Source of the DNA: JAYQUR01 sp038133505
GTDB lineage: Bacteria; Pseudomonadota; Alphaproteobacteria; MPNO01; UBA830
Direction of reading: 5' to 3'
Length of the DNA stretch: 28,154 bases
NCBI GenBank assembly: GCA_038133505.1
Contig: JAYPTI010000021.1
Coordinates: forward strand, 1-28,154
In this document: positions 1 through 7,997 of the stretch, piece by piece
Layout of the letters: the number at the start of each line of letters is the position of its first letter
Numbering within the stretch: the first letter of the stretch is position 1
Position numbers and translations under genes: made by a program
Notes under the pieces: generated by a model
What the model was told of the DNA's origin: nothing
What the model saw: the letters and a program-made list of their open reading frames with translations, nothing else
Databases searched by the model: none

Positions 1-1038
1 GTGCGTGTCGACACGATCGTCATCGAGCCGCTGTCGCAGACCTACCCCGTGATCGGACGCCTCGCCGCCCGCCGCGGCGGTCAGGTCGCGGCGCGGATCA
101 ACGGCGCCGTTTCGGAAATGCGCGTCAACGAAGGCGACCGCGTCAAGGAAGGCGACGTCATCGCCATGCTCGCCCAGGAACGGCTGGCGGCGGAGCGGGA
201 CAAGTACCAGGCGGCGTATCGCTCCCGCCGGGCCACGATCGCGACCGCGGAAGCCGAACTCGCCAAGGTGCAGCAGGAGCTGCGGCGCATCGAAGGCCTC
301 AAGAATTCCGCGGCCTTTTCCCGGGCGAAGTTCGAGGACCTCCAGCGCGACGTGGAAACGCGCAAGGCGACGCTGACGGAACGCCGGACGCAGGCGGGCG
401 AAGCGGAGGCCGAGCTCAAACGCGCCGAGATCGATTTGTACAACTCGACGATCCGCGCGCCCTACAGCGGCATCATTTCCGACAAGCACACCGAGGTCGG
501 CGCCTACGTCAGCGTCGGCGCGCCGGTCGTCTCGATGATCAGCGACATGAACATCGAGATCGAGGCCGAGGTGCCGACCGACCGCGTAGCCGGGCTCGAA
601 CCCGGCACGCTCGTCCGGTTCCGGCTCGACGACGGCACGCGGCATTCCGCGACGGTCCGCGCGGTGATCCCGCAGGAGAACGTGCGCACCCGCACCCGTC
701 CGGTCCGCTTCACGCCGCAGTTCGGCGACGCCACCAAGCCGTTCGCGATCAACCAGAGCGTGACGCTCGAGATTCCGGTGGGCCGCGCGCGCAACGTCGC
801 CACGGTGCACAAGGACGCGATCGTCCGCCGCGGCGACAAGACGGTCGTCTATATCGTCCGTAACGACCGGGCTTTCCCGCGCGACGTCGTGATCGGCGAG
901 GCGGTGGGCAACCGCTATATCGTCGTCTCCGGCGTCGAGCCCGGGAACATCGTCGTCACCCACGGCAACGAAACGCTGCCGCCCGCGTCGCGCGTGGAGA
1001 TCTACAAGGACGCCAACGGAAAGCCCGTCGGACAATGA
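1..1038 (+). CDS. RND efflux periplasmic adaptor (membrane fusion protein), 5' partial
   Basis: This is the periplasmic adaptor that couples an inner-membrane RND pump to an outer-membrane channel. Coding runs in frame from base 1, so the signal or anchor segment lies outside the window and the true start is not visible. Visible domains are a first lipoyl half (about residues 26-66, GAVSEMRVNEGDRVKEGD), a long charged coiled-coil hairpin (about 66-147), a second lipoyl half (IRAPYSGIISDKHTEVGAYV, about 151-182), a beta-barrel and a membrane-proximal domain ending at 345. The order is that of HlyD/AcrA-type adaptors. The stop overlaps the start of the downstream pump by 4 bases (ATGA), so the two are translationally coupled. 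The family is clear; the substrate cannot be inferred. Confidence 0.93.
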   Translation: MRVDTIVIEPLSQTYPVIGRLAARRGGQVAARINGAVSEMRVNEGDRVKEGDVIAMLAQERLAAERDKYQAAYRSRRATIATAEAELAKVQQELRRIEGLKNSAAFSRAKFEDLQRDVETRKATLTERRTQAGEAEAELKRAEIDLYNSTIRAPYSGIISDKHTEVGAYVSVGAPVVSMISDMNIEIEAEVPTDRVAGLEPGTLVRFRLDDGTRHSATVRAVIPQENVRTRTRPVRFTPQFGDATKPFAINQSVTLEIPVGRARNVATVHKDAIVRRGDKTVVYIVRNDRAFPRDVVIGEAVGNRYIVVSGVEPGNIVVTHGNETLPPASRVEIYKDANGKPVGQ

Positions 1039-4000
1039 ACATCATCCGGCTTTCGATCGAACGGCCCATCGCCGTGGTGGCGATGGTGCTGATGATCATC
1101 CTATTCGGCGCGGTCGCGATGGATCGTATCCCGATCCAGATGGCGCCGGACGTGCGCCAGCCCGTCATCATCGTGAAGACGAGCTGGCCGGGCGCCGCAC
1201 CGCAGGAAGTCGAGCGAGAGATCGTCCAGAAGCAGGAAGACGAGCTGAAGGGCCTCGAAGGCCTGCGCAAGATGTCGAGCCGCGCCCAGCACAACCAGGG
1301 CGAAGTCACCCTCGAATTCGGCCCGGGCATCAATTTCGACCGGGCCCTGCTGCTCGTCGCGAACAGGCTCGACCGGGTCTCCGGCTATCCGGAAGAAGCC
1401 GACGAGCCGACGCTGTCTACGTCCGGCACGGAAGACAATGCGATCGCGTGGTTCGTGCTGACCCGGCTGCCCGGCAACAACCGGCAGATGGTCACCTACG
1501 GCGACTTCATCGTCGACGTCATCCAGGAACGGCTCGAGCGCGTGCCGGGCGTGGCCGGCGTCAACATCTTCGGCGACACCGAGCGCGAGATGCGGGTGAA
1601 CATCACGCCGCAGGCATTGGCCCGCTACGGCATGACGGTCGGCGAAGTGCTGCAACGGCTGCGGTCCTCCAACGCCTCGATCACCGGCGGCGACGTCGAG
1701 GAAGGCAAGCGGCGCTACGTCGTCCGGACCGACGGCGACCTGAACGCGACGCAGCTGGTCGAGGACGTCGTCCTCAGGAGCGCGGAGCGCGGCTCGGGCG
1801 TGGGCCGGGTCACGGTGCGCGACATCGCGACGGTAGACGTAGGCTACAAGAAGCCGCGCGCCCGGCCGCGCCAGCTCGGCGAATCCGCCCTCGGCTTCAA
1901 CATTACGCGCGAGCAGGGCGCCAACGTCATCCGCACCATCGCGGCGGCGCAGGAAGTCATCAAGGAACTCGCCGACGGCCCGCTGAAGGAGCAGGGCCTC
2001 AAGATCGAACAGGTTTACGACGAGACGGTCTATATCAACTCGTCGATCGACCTCGTGATGCAGAACATCTACGTCGGCGGCACGCTGGCGATCATCATCC
2101 TGATGCTGTTCCTGCGGTCGTGGCGGCCGACGGCGGTCGTCGCAATGTCGATCCCGGTCTCGGTCATCGGCTCGTTCGTCGCGATGGCGGCGCTCGGCCG
2201 GTCGTTGAACGTCATCAGCCTCGCCGGCATCGCCTTCGCCGTCGGCATGGTCGTCGACGCCGCCATCGTCGTGCTGGAAAACATCTACCGGCTCCGGCAG
2301 GAGGGCAAATCGCGGGCCGAGGCCGCGTATCTCGGCGCGCAGCAGGTGTGGCCGGCGGTCCTCGTCTCCGCGCTGACGACGGTGATGGTGTTCATCCCGA
2401 TCCTGATCATGGATCTCGAGGTCGGCCAGCTGTTCCGCGACATCGCGGTCGCGATCTCGGTGTCCGTCATGCTGTCGCTGCTGGTGTCGATCACGCTGAT
2501 ACCCGCACTGGCGCGCAATCTGCTCACCCGCGATCCCGCCAAGCAGGAAAAGACACTCCGCATCCCCTTCCTCGACGATTTCGCGGCCGCATTTTCGCGC
2601 TTCTGGGTCAACTACGCGCGGATGGTCTTTCGCTGGAAGGCGCTCGCGATCGGCCTCGTGAGCGGCATTACGGCCCTGGCGATCCTGATTTCCATCGCGA
2701 TCATCCCGAAGCTCGACTACCTGCCGACGGGAAACCGCAATTTCGTGATCGGTTTCATCCTGCCGCCGGCCGGCTACAACCTCGACACCAACGAACAGAT
2801 CGCGATCAACGTGGAGACCGCGATGCGGCGCTACTGGTCGCGCGGCGAGCAGGGCCAGAAGAACGCCGAGGAAGACCGGGTCGTCGACCGGTTCTTCGTC
2901 GTACCGCTGATCGGCCGCATGTTCATCGCCGCGACCCACGTGGAACCGGGCAAGGCGCGGGACCTGATCAAGCTGATCCAGGAGCCGGCCAGCGCCGAAC
3001 CGGGCGTCCTCGCCTTCATGTTCCAGCCGTCGCTGTTCGGCCGCTCCATCGGTTCGGGCCGATCGATCGACGTCGAGATTTCGGGCCCGGACCTGGAGAC
3101 GATCTACGCCGTGGGGCGGGATATCTTCTTCTCGGCCAACAGCGCGATGCCGCGCAGCCAAGGAAACCGGGTTCGTCCGCTGCCCTCGCTGACGCTGGGC
3201 GAACCGGAGGTGCGCATTACGCCGGACCGCATACGCCTGTCCGACAACGGACTGTCGGCCCGAGATCTCGGCGAAGCCGTCGATGCCTTCAACGACGGCG
3301 TCCGCGTCGCCGAGGTAACGTACGAGGGCAAGCGGATCGACCTGACCCTCAAGGGGCCCGACCGCGGGAACGAATCCACCCAGTCCATCCGCTCTCTCCC
3401 CGTGGTGACGTCCGACGGGCGCATCGTGCCGGTCGAGAACCTCGCCAATATCGTCGAGACCAACGGGCCGACCGAGATCATGCGCATCGACCGTTCGCGC
3501 ACCATGACGGTACAGGTGAGCCCGAGCGACGAGATGCCGCTTCAGGCCGCTATCGACGTGCTGCGCGAAAAGGTCATCGGCCCCATCGTGGAGCGCGGCC
3601 TGCCCGACGGCGTGCGCATCCGCATCGCGGGCAGCGCCGACAAGCTGGCCGAAACCTGGGACCACATGGTTCTCGACCTGCTGCTCGCGCTGGTCATCGT
3701 CTATCTGGTCATGGCCGTCCTGTTCGAGAGCTTCCTGTACCCGTTCGTCGTTCTGCTGTCGGTGCCGGTCGCCGCGGCGGGCGGCCTCGGCGGCCTCGCG
3801 CTGCTCAATCTCTACGTCACGCAATCGCTCGACATGCTGACCATGCTGGGCTTCGTCATCCTGATCGGCATCGTAGTCAATAACGCGATCCTGCTGGTAC
3901 ACCAGACCCTGTACCACATCCGCGAAGACCGCATGGAGGTCGGGCTCGCCATCGAGACGGCGACGCAGAACCGAATCCGGCCGATCTTCATGTCCACGCT

Positions 4001-4214
4001 GACGTCGGTGTTCGGCATGCTGCCGCTGGTCATCGTGCCCGGCGCCGGCTCGGAGCTTTACCGCGGCCTCGGCTCGGTGGTCCTCGGCGGCCTGTCGCTT
4101 TCCGCCGTCCTCACGATGGCGCTGGTGCCGCCGATGATGTCGATCACGGTGGGCGTCATCGAAAACCGCAAGCAGCGCAAGGAAGCGGCCGCGCTCGGCC
4201 AGCCGGCGGAATAA
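1035..4214 (+). CDS. RND family efflux transporter permease (AcrB-like)
   Basis: Inner-membrane proton-driven exporter of 1059 residues, the usual length for the AcrB/HAE family. It shows an N-terminal helix followed by the porter domain, a block of helices around 340-500, a second porter domain and a C-terminal helix block. The TM4 motif GMVVDAAIVVLENI carries Asp408, while the neighbouring acidic residue found in AcrB (a DD pair) is alanine. In TM10 the lysine position of AcrB is asparagine (VVNNAILLV, Asn949-Asn950). The proton relay therefore has a reduced charge set, a pattern that also occurs in other RND members. It forms an operon with the adaptor upstream through the ATGA overlap. 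No outer-membrane factor or regulator is visible here. Substrate unknown. Confidence 0.95.
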   Translation: MNIIRLSIERPIAVVAMVLMIILFGAVAMDRIPIQMAPDVRQPVIIVKTSWPGAAPQEVEREIVQKQEDELKGLEGLRKMSSRAQHNQGEVTLEFGPGINFDRALLLVANRLDRVSGYPEEADEPTLSTSGTEDNAIAWFVLTRLPGNNRQMVTYGDFIVDVIQERLERVPGVAGVNIFGDTEREMRVNITPQALARYGMTVGEVLQRLRSSNASITGGDVEEGKRRYVVRTDGDLNATQLVEDVVLRSAERGSGVGRVTVRDIATVDVGYKKPRARPRQLGESALGFNITREQGANVIRTIAAAQEVIKELADGPLKEQGLKIEQVYDETVYINSSIDLVMQNIYVGGTLAIIILMLFLRSWRPTAVVAMSIPVSVIGSFVAMAALGRSLNVISLAGIAFAVGMVVDAAIVVLENIYRLRQEGKSRAEAAYLGAQQVWPAVLVSALTTVMVFIPILIMDLEVGQLFRDIAVAISVSVMLSLLVSITLIPALARNLLTRDPAKQEKTLRIPFLDDFAAAFSRFWVNYARMVFRWKALAIGLVSGITALAILISIAIIPKLDYLPTGNRNFVIGFILPPAGYNLDTNEQIAINVETAMRRYWSRGEQGQKNAEEDRVVDRFFVVPLIGRMFIAATHVEPGKARDLIKLIQEPASAEPGVLAFMFQPSLFGRSIGSGRSIDVEISGPDLETIYAVGRDIFFSANSAMPRSQGNRVRPLPSLTLGEPEVRITPDRIRLSDNGLSARDLGEAVDAFNDGVRVAEVTYEGKRIDLTLKGPDRGNESTQSIRSLPVVTSDGRIVPVENLANIVETNGPTEIMRIDRSRTMTVQVSPSDEMPLQAAIDVLREKVIGPIVERGLPDGVRIRIAGSADKLAETWDHMVLDLLLALVIVYLVMAVLFESFLYPFVVLLSVPVAAAGGLGGLALLNLYVTQSLDMLTMLGFVILIGIVVNNAILLVHQTLYHIREDRMEVGLAIETATQNRIRPIFMSTLTSVFGMLPLVIVPGAGSELYRGLGSVVLGGLSLSAVLTMALVPPMMSITVGVIENRKQRKEAAALGQPAE

Positions 4215-4220
4215 TTGTAT

Positions 4221-4248
4221 CGGGGAAGGGCTGGAACCCCCTTCCCCG
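4221..4248 (+). terminator. Hairpin terminator after the RND operon
   Basis: A perfect 10-bp stem (CGGGGAAGGG with CCCTTCCCCG, loop of 8) begins 7 bases after the pump stop codon. It is followed by a weakly T-rich stretch (TTCGCTTT). It separates the pump operon from the Sir2 gene and argues against any Sir2 start upstream of 4269. Confidence 0.7.
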
Positions 4249-4255
4249 TTCGCTT

Positions 4256-4261
4256 TAAAAT
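4256..4261 (+). promoter_or_regulatory. Candidate -10 element of the Sir2 gene, leaderless
   Basis: TAAAAT lies immediately after the terminator and only 7 bases before the ATG at 4269. That places the expected transcription start on or next to the start codon. No convincing -35 is seen (the expected position falls in the terminator stem) and there is no Shine-Dalgarno sequence. Confidence 0.4.
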
Positions 4262-4268
4262 CCCCTTC

Positions 4269-5018
4269 ATGGACAGCGATCTTCAGGAACTCGCGGCCCT
4301 GATCGAGGCGGCGAACCGTGCCGTCGTCTTCACCGGCGCCGGCATCTCCACCGAATCCGGCATTCCCGACTTCCGCAGCCCGAACGGCATCTGGTCGAAG
4401 ACGACGCCGATCTATTTCGACGAGTACGTGCGCTCGGAAGAGGCGCGCATCGAGGCGTGGCGGCGCAAGTTCGAGATCGACCGCGACATGATCGGCGCAG
4501 AACCCAACCGCGGCCACCGCGCCGTCGCCAAGCTGGTACGCGTCGGCAAGGTTACGTCGGTGATCACGCAGAACATCGACGGCCTGCACCAGGAATCGGG
4601 CGTGCCGGACGAGAACATGATCGAGTTGCACGGCAACAGCACCTACGCGACCTGCCTCACCTGCGCGACGCGCTACGAACTGGACCCGATCAAGGCCGCT
4701 TTCGAGGCGGACGGCACGCTGCCGGTCTGCCATTTCTGCGGCGGCATCGTGAAGACGGCGACGATCTCGTTCGGGCAGGCAATGCCGGAAGCGGAAATGG
4801 AACGCGCCCGCGACGAGACGCTCGCCTGCGACCTCTTCCTCGCCATCGGCTCGTCGCTGGTGGTCTACCCCGCCGCGGGCTTCCCGGCGATGGCCAAGCG
4901 CAACGGCGCCAAGCTCGTCATCGTCAACCGCGACCCGACCGATCTCGACGGCATCGCCGACCTCGTCCTCAATCGCGAGATCGGCCCGACGCTGGGCGAA
5001 GCCGCGAACGTGAACTAG
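4269..5018 (+). CDS. cobB: NAD-dependent protein deacylase, Sir2/CobB family
   Basis: Sirtuin that removes acyl groups from protein lysines using NAD+, giving nicotinamide and O-acyl-ADP-ribose; cytoplasmic. The protein has 249 residues. Visible motifs are the NAD-binding GAGISTESGIPDFRS (23-37), TQNIDGLH, the catalytic His121 in MIELHGN, a zinc site of two pairs (Cys129-x2-Cys132 and Cys154-x2-Cys157), and the GSSL and NRD motifs late in the Rossmann fold. An in-frame TTG at 4215 would extend the protein through a terminator hairpin and add unrelated sequence, so the ATG at 4269 is chosen. The gene is convergent with a methyltransferase. All catalytic residues are intact. The preferred acyl group cannot be told from sequence. 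Confidence 0.95.
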   Translation: MDSDLQELAALIEAANRAVVFTGAGISTESGIPDFRSPNGIWSKTTPIYFDEYVRSEEARIEAWRRKFEIDRDMIGAEPNRGHRAVAKLVRVGKVTSVITQNIDGLHQESGVPDENMIELHGNSTYATCLTCATRYELDPIKAAFEADGTLPVCHFCGGIVKTATISFGQAMPEAEMERARDETLACDLFLAIGSSLVVYPAAGFPAMAKRNGAKLVIVNRDPTDLDGIADLVLNREIGPTLGEAANVN

Positions 5019-5021
5019 CCG

Positions 5022-5040
5022 GGAACGGCGGGCCCGTTTC
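5022..5040. terminator. Candidate bidirectional terminator between convergent genes
   Basis: A short inverted repeat (GGAACGG with CCGTTTC, one G-T wobble, loop CGGGC) fills the 24-base gap between the Sir2 stop and the methyltransferase stop. It is read as a terminator from position only; there is no clear T tract. Confidence 0.4.
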
Positions 5041-5042
5041 GG

Positions 5043-6284
5043 TCAGGCCGCCGTGCGGATGAACATCCGGCCGACTCCGTAAAACGTTCCGTAAAGCTGG
5101 TCGAACTGATTCTTGAAGGCGATCCAGTCCAGGCCGGGTTTGTCCTCGGCAGCGATCGCCGCGTGGATCTGCTTCAGGCTGCGCCTCCCGTCGATCCGCG
5201 CCAGGATTTCCCGGGCGAGCGGCGGAAGGGCAAGCGAGATCTTCACGCCGTCGGCATTGATGGCGAGCGACATGCCCGGCTTGAACTGGCGGGCGAGCTC
5301 GCCCCCCTCGCCGTCCCGGAGGAGCGGAATGCAGGCCGGTGAGTGCGGCGCGGCGAGGGTATCGGCATCGTTGTCCGCACGGACGGCGTAGACGATGTGG
5401 GTCTTGATGTTGCCGGCGAGCAGCTCGGCGAAGGCGCAGCGTTCGAGCCACTCCATGCCCCGCGTCCTGTCCGCCAGCGAGGCATCCTTCAGATAGACGC
5501 TCGGGTCGTAGCGTACCGGGTCGATGAAATTCACCGGCCGCATGCCGCCGTCGCGGAGCAACGCCGCCAGCTCGGTGACCGAATAGGCGCGATCGCGCCG
5601 GTGCAGCAGCAGGTCGTAGATACCCGCATCGCCCTGGTCGAGATGGTCGCGCACATGCGGATTGCGGCGCAGCCAGTTGGTCTCCGGCAGATCGCCCAAA
5701 AGCCGTTTCGCAACGTCGATCCGTTCGGGGTCGGGCGCATCGCCGGCGACCATGCGCAGCATCGTCTGGGCGTGATAGACGCCCATCCGGCCGAGCGGCG
5801 CGTAGACCATGATGCCCATGCCGCCGTCGGGCGCAAGACTGTCCCTTAGCGCGCGAAGACCGGCGGCCGGGTCGGCGAGATGGTGCAATACGCCGCAACA
5901 GTCGATGTAGTCGAAGGTCCCGAGATCGAGCGAAGCGATGTCCTCGATCGCGCCGTGCACGAAACGCGCGTTGGACAGACCGCGCGCCTCGATGCGCGCT
6001 CTGGCGACCGCGATGGACGCCTCGGAAATATCGAGCTGGACGACTTCCGCCTCGATCCCGGCGTCCGCGTGCTGCTGGGCGAGCATCACGGTCGCATCTC
6101 CCGTGCCGCCGCCGGCGACGAGCGCCCGGAACGGGCGTGCGGAATCGCGCCGGCCGGCGAAAATATGGTGATCGATCTCGAGAATGTCGCTGGGCGAGCC
6201 GACGATCAGCCGGGTTGCCTCGTCGGCGGGGTTTCGCGGCGGATAGGGATAATTCTCGTATTGTTCGCGAAGGTCGTCGTTCAT
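5043..6284 (-). CDS. Class I SAM-dependent methyltransferase with extra C-terminal domain
   Basis: The 413-residue protein has a class I Rossmann methyltransferase core: motif I ALVAGGGTGDAT (54-65), an acidic residue in QLDIS (Asp85) expected to bind the SAM ribose, GAIEDI (111-116), and GVLHHLADP (131-139) at motif IV/post-IV. After about residue 220 it carries extra sequence. The last 80 residues (LPPLAREILARIDGRRSL onward) look like a small helical or winged domain of the sort attached to some alphaproteobacterial methyltransferases. The start ATG is preceded by a weak CAGGG Shine-Dalgarno. It is divergent from the RNA methyltransferase gene at 6342 with a 57-base shared upstream region. 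The substrate is unknown; a small molecule or peptide is as likely as a macromolecule. Confidence 0.85.
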   Translation of the reverse strand: MNDDLREQYENYPYPPRNPADEATRLIVGSPSDILEIDHHIFAGRRDSARPFRALVAGGGTGDATVMLAQQHADAGIEAEVVQLDISEASIAVARARIEARGLSNARFVHGAIEDIASLDLGTFDYIDCCGVLHHLADPAAGLRALRDSLAPDGGMGIMVYAPLGRMGVYHAQTMLRMVAGDAPDPERIDVAKRLLGDLPETNWLRRNPHVRDHLDQGDAGIYDLLLHRRDRAYSVTELAALLRDGGMRPVNFIDPVRYDPSVYLKDASLADRTRGMEWLERCAFAELLAGNIKTHIVYAVRADNDADTLAAPHSPACIPLLRDGEGGELARQFKPGMSLAINADGVKISLALPPLAREILARIDGRRSLKQIHAAIAAEDKPGLDWIAFKNQFDQLYGTFYGVGRMFIRTAA

Positions 6285-6305
6285 CCCGTACCCTGTTCCC
6301 GAACC

Positions 6306-6333
6306 TTGCGCGATTCACCCCCGGCTGTAGAAT
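6306..6333 (+). promoter_or_regulatory. Candidate promoter of the SPOUT methyltransferase, near-leaderless
   Basis: TTGCGC (-35-like) and TAGAAT (-10) are separated by 16 bases. The -10 ends 8 bases before the ATG at 6342, so the mRNA would start at or within a base or two of the start codon. No Shine-Dalgarno is seen. Confidence 0.4.
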
Positions 6334-6341
6334 CGGCCACC

Positions 6342-6878
6342 ATGCGCGGGTATTTCGGCATAGGCGTCGAAGGGGTAAGCAAACCGATAAATGTCGGGAA
6401 CCTTATCCGATCCGCCCACGCCTTCGGCGCCAGCTTCGTCTTCACCGTCTCCGCCAATTGCGACCTGACCGACAGCCCGGCCGACACGTCGAATACGTCG
6501 GCACAGGTGCCGTTCTACCCGTTCGATTCGCTGGAGTCGATGCGACTGCCGGAGGGCTGCGCGTTGGTCGGAATCGAGATCGACGACCGCGCCGTCGAAC
6601 TGCCGAGCTTCCGCCACCCGCGATGCGCCGCCTACGTGCTGGGAATGGAACGCGCCGGCCTGTCGCCGGAACTGACGGCCTGCTGCGACCACCTCGTCAA
6701 AATTCCGACGCAATTCTCGCTCAACCTCGCGACCACGGGCGGAATCGTGATGTACGACCGGATGCTGTCGATGCGGAACTTCGCGAACCGCGCCGTCATG
6801 GCCGGCGGCGAGCCGCTGCCGCTGCCGGAACACGAATTCGGTATGCCGGTCATCCGCACGGCGGCGAAATCCGGATAG
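6342..6878 (+). CDS. SPOUT (TrmH/SpoU family) RNA methyltransferase
   Basis: Predicted RNA ribose 2'-O-methyltransferase of the knotted SPOUT fold, 178 residues, with no extra substrate-binding domain. The three family motifs are visible: NVGNLIRSAHAFGA (17-30, with Asn20 and Arg23), YVLGMERAGLSPE (98-110) and IPTQFSLNLATTGGIVMYD (121-139), which build the trefoil-knot SAM site. The start is ATG 6342; longer in-frame readings run antisense through the neighbouring methyltransferase gene and are rejected. It resembles the short TrmL/TrmH type acting on tRNA, but the target base is not certain. It is followed 15 bases later by the IalB-like gene on the same strand. Confidence 0.9.
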   Translation: MRGYFGIGVEGVSKPINVGNLIRSAHAFGASFVFTVSANCDLTDSPADTSNTSAQVPFYPFDSLESMRLPEGCALVGIEIDDRAVELPSFRHPRCAAYVLGMERAGLSPELTACCDHLVKIPTQFSLNLATTGGIVMYDRMLSMRNFANRAVMAGGEPLPLPEHEFGMPVIRTAAKSG

Positions 6879-6893
6879 CAAATCGGGAGAATC

Positions 6894-7403
6894 ATGACCT
6901 ATCGAACGCTTACTCATACGCTTATCGCGACCGTATTCATGCTGAGCGCCGGCGCCGCGGCGGCGGCGTCCATCGGCGAATTCAAGGACTGGGCCGCGCA
7001 TGCCGAGGGCGACGGCGCCCAGAAAGTCTGCTGGATCTACAGCAAACCGACGAAGGACGAGGGCAAATACACCGCGCGGGGCGAAATCTACGCGCTGGTC
7101 ACCCACCGTCCCGGCGAGAAGGTCACCAACCAGGTCCAGTTCACGGCGGGCTACACCTTCAAGAAGGGCAGCGAAGTTACGGTCGCGATCGGGAAATCGA
7201 AATTCGAGCTTTTCACCAGCGGCGACACGGCCTGGGCGCGAAGCGCCAAGGACGACAGGGCCATCGTCGCCGCCATGCGCCGCGGCGCGTCCATGACCGT
7301 CACCGGAACGTCATCGCGCGGCACGGCAACCAGGGATACCTACTCGCTGTCGGGCATCAGCGCCGCCCATGCCGCGATCGGCAAGGCCTGCAACGTCAAA
7401 TAG
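6894..7403 (+). CDS. Secreted IalB-family protein
   Basis: A 169-residue protein with an N-terminal signal peptide (hydrophobic to about residue 25, ending in an Ala-rich AAAA cleavage region), so periplasmic or outer-surface. The mature start FKDWAAHAEGDGAQKVCWIYSKP, and the later segment in which a basic residue set surrounds GDTAWARS, match the invasion-associated locus B family common in Alphaproteobacteria. That name comes from Bartonella; the role in free-living species is not established. It contains two cysteines (in VCWIY and near the C-terminus, KACNVK) that could form a disulfide. It lies 15 bases after the SPOUT gene, so co-transcription is possible. Confidence 0.82.
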   Translation: MTYRTLTHTLIATVFMLSAGAAAAASIGEFKDWAAHAEGDGAQKVCWIYSKPTKDEGKYTARGEIYALVTHRPGEKVTNQVQFTAGYTFKKGSEVTVAIGKSKFELFTSGDTAWARSAKDDRAIVAAMRRGASMTVTGTSSRGTATRDTYSLSGISAAHAAIGKACNVK

Positions 7404-7422
7404 GTCTCGGGGGCGCTCGAAT

Positions 7423-7437
7423 TTAATCAAAAATTAA
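7423..7437. promoter_or_regulatory. AT-rich inverted repeat upstream of the BLUF gene
   Basis: TTAAT-N5-ATTAA is a perfect 5-bp inverted repeat in an AT-rich island, 54 bases before the BLUF start in an otherwise GC-rich sequence. It could be a promoter or operator. No matching regulator is identifiable. Confidence 0.3.
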
Positions 7438-7490
7438 GCACGCGGCGGGAGGATCGCCGGGTTTCGACGACATTTTTCCGACCTCTGACC

Positions 7491-7931
7491 ATGCCCCATC
7501 TTTCTCGACTACTGTATGCCAGCTCGGCCCGGATTCCCGTGGACCAGGCGGTTCTGGACGAAATTCTCAGCGTCTCGCGGCGCAACAATGCCGCCGCAAA
7601 TATTTCGGGCGCGCTTCTCTATGCCGACGGCAATTTCATCCGGTACCTCGAGGGAGCGGAGAGCGCAGTTTCGGCCCTTTTCGACACCATCGCACGGGAT
7701 ACCCGTCATACCAGCGCGATGGTTCTGACCCGCGGTTCAATCGACCGGCGCTTGTTCCCGGACTGGGAGATGGGCTACCGGCCCCTGTCGGATGCGGAGC
7801 GTCGAGAACTCGGCCGTTTCGACCTGTCGCGCGCCGGAATAGACGAGCGGTTCGCCGGCGATACCGAAGGGCTGGTTCTGACGATGATGCAGCAGTTCTA
7901 CCGGGCGAACCATCCGCACGCGGTCGCCTGA
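7491..7931 (+). CDS. BLUF-domain protein lacking the photocycle glutamine
   Basis: A short 146-residue single-domain BLUF protein, the family that binds FAD and senses blue light. The fold signature is complete: LLYASSA with the conserved Tyr9, SRRNNA with Asn33 (flavin contact), ALLYADGNF, LEG, DTRH and FPDWEMG with Trp92 and Met94. The glutamine that is essential for the blue-light hydrogen-bond switch (Gln63 in AppA, in the pattern GxFxQxLEG) is Arg51 here (GNFIRYLEG, codon CGG; CAG is one base away). The protein should therefore bind flavin differently or be blind to light. There is no fused output domain; short BLUFs usually act through a partner protein. The downstream MFS gene appears to have its own promoter. 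Confidence 0.9.
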   Translation: MPHLSRLLYASSARIPVDQAVLDEILSVSRRNNAAANISGALLYADGNFIRYLEGAESAVSALFDTIARDTRHTSAMVLTRGSIDRRLFPDWEMGYRPLSDAERRELGRFDLSRAGIDERFAGDTEGLVLTMMQQFYRANHPHAVA

Positions 7932-7954
7932 CCCGCCGGAACGCTCCCTGCGAA

Positions 7955-7974
7955 AGGGCGTTTTCCTGCGCCCT
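7955..7974 (+). terminator. Candidate terminator after the BLUF gene
   Basis: AGGGCG pairs with CGCCCT around an 8-base loop, 23 bases after the BLUF stop. There is no T tract after it, so this rests on hairpin and position. Confidence 0.4.
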
Positions 7975-7984
7975 GAAAATCACT

Positions 7985-7990
7985 TACACT
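7985..7990 (+). promoter_or_regulatory. Candidate -10 of the MFS gene, leaderless
   Basis: TACACT ends 7 bases before the ATG at 7998, giving a transcript start on the start codon. There is no Shine-Dalgarno, and the -35 is weak. Confidence 0.35.
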
Positions 7991-7997
7991 TCCGGCG

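Noticed and set aside
1101..4733. A 1210-codon open frame on the minus strand across the RND pump and Sir2 genes
   Set aside because: It is an antisense shadow of GC-rich codons: Arg/Asp/His-rich, no domains, no hydrophobic core, and it covers two clearly real genes.
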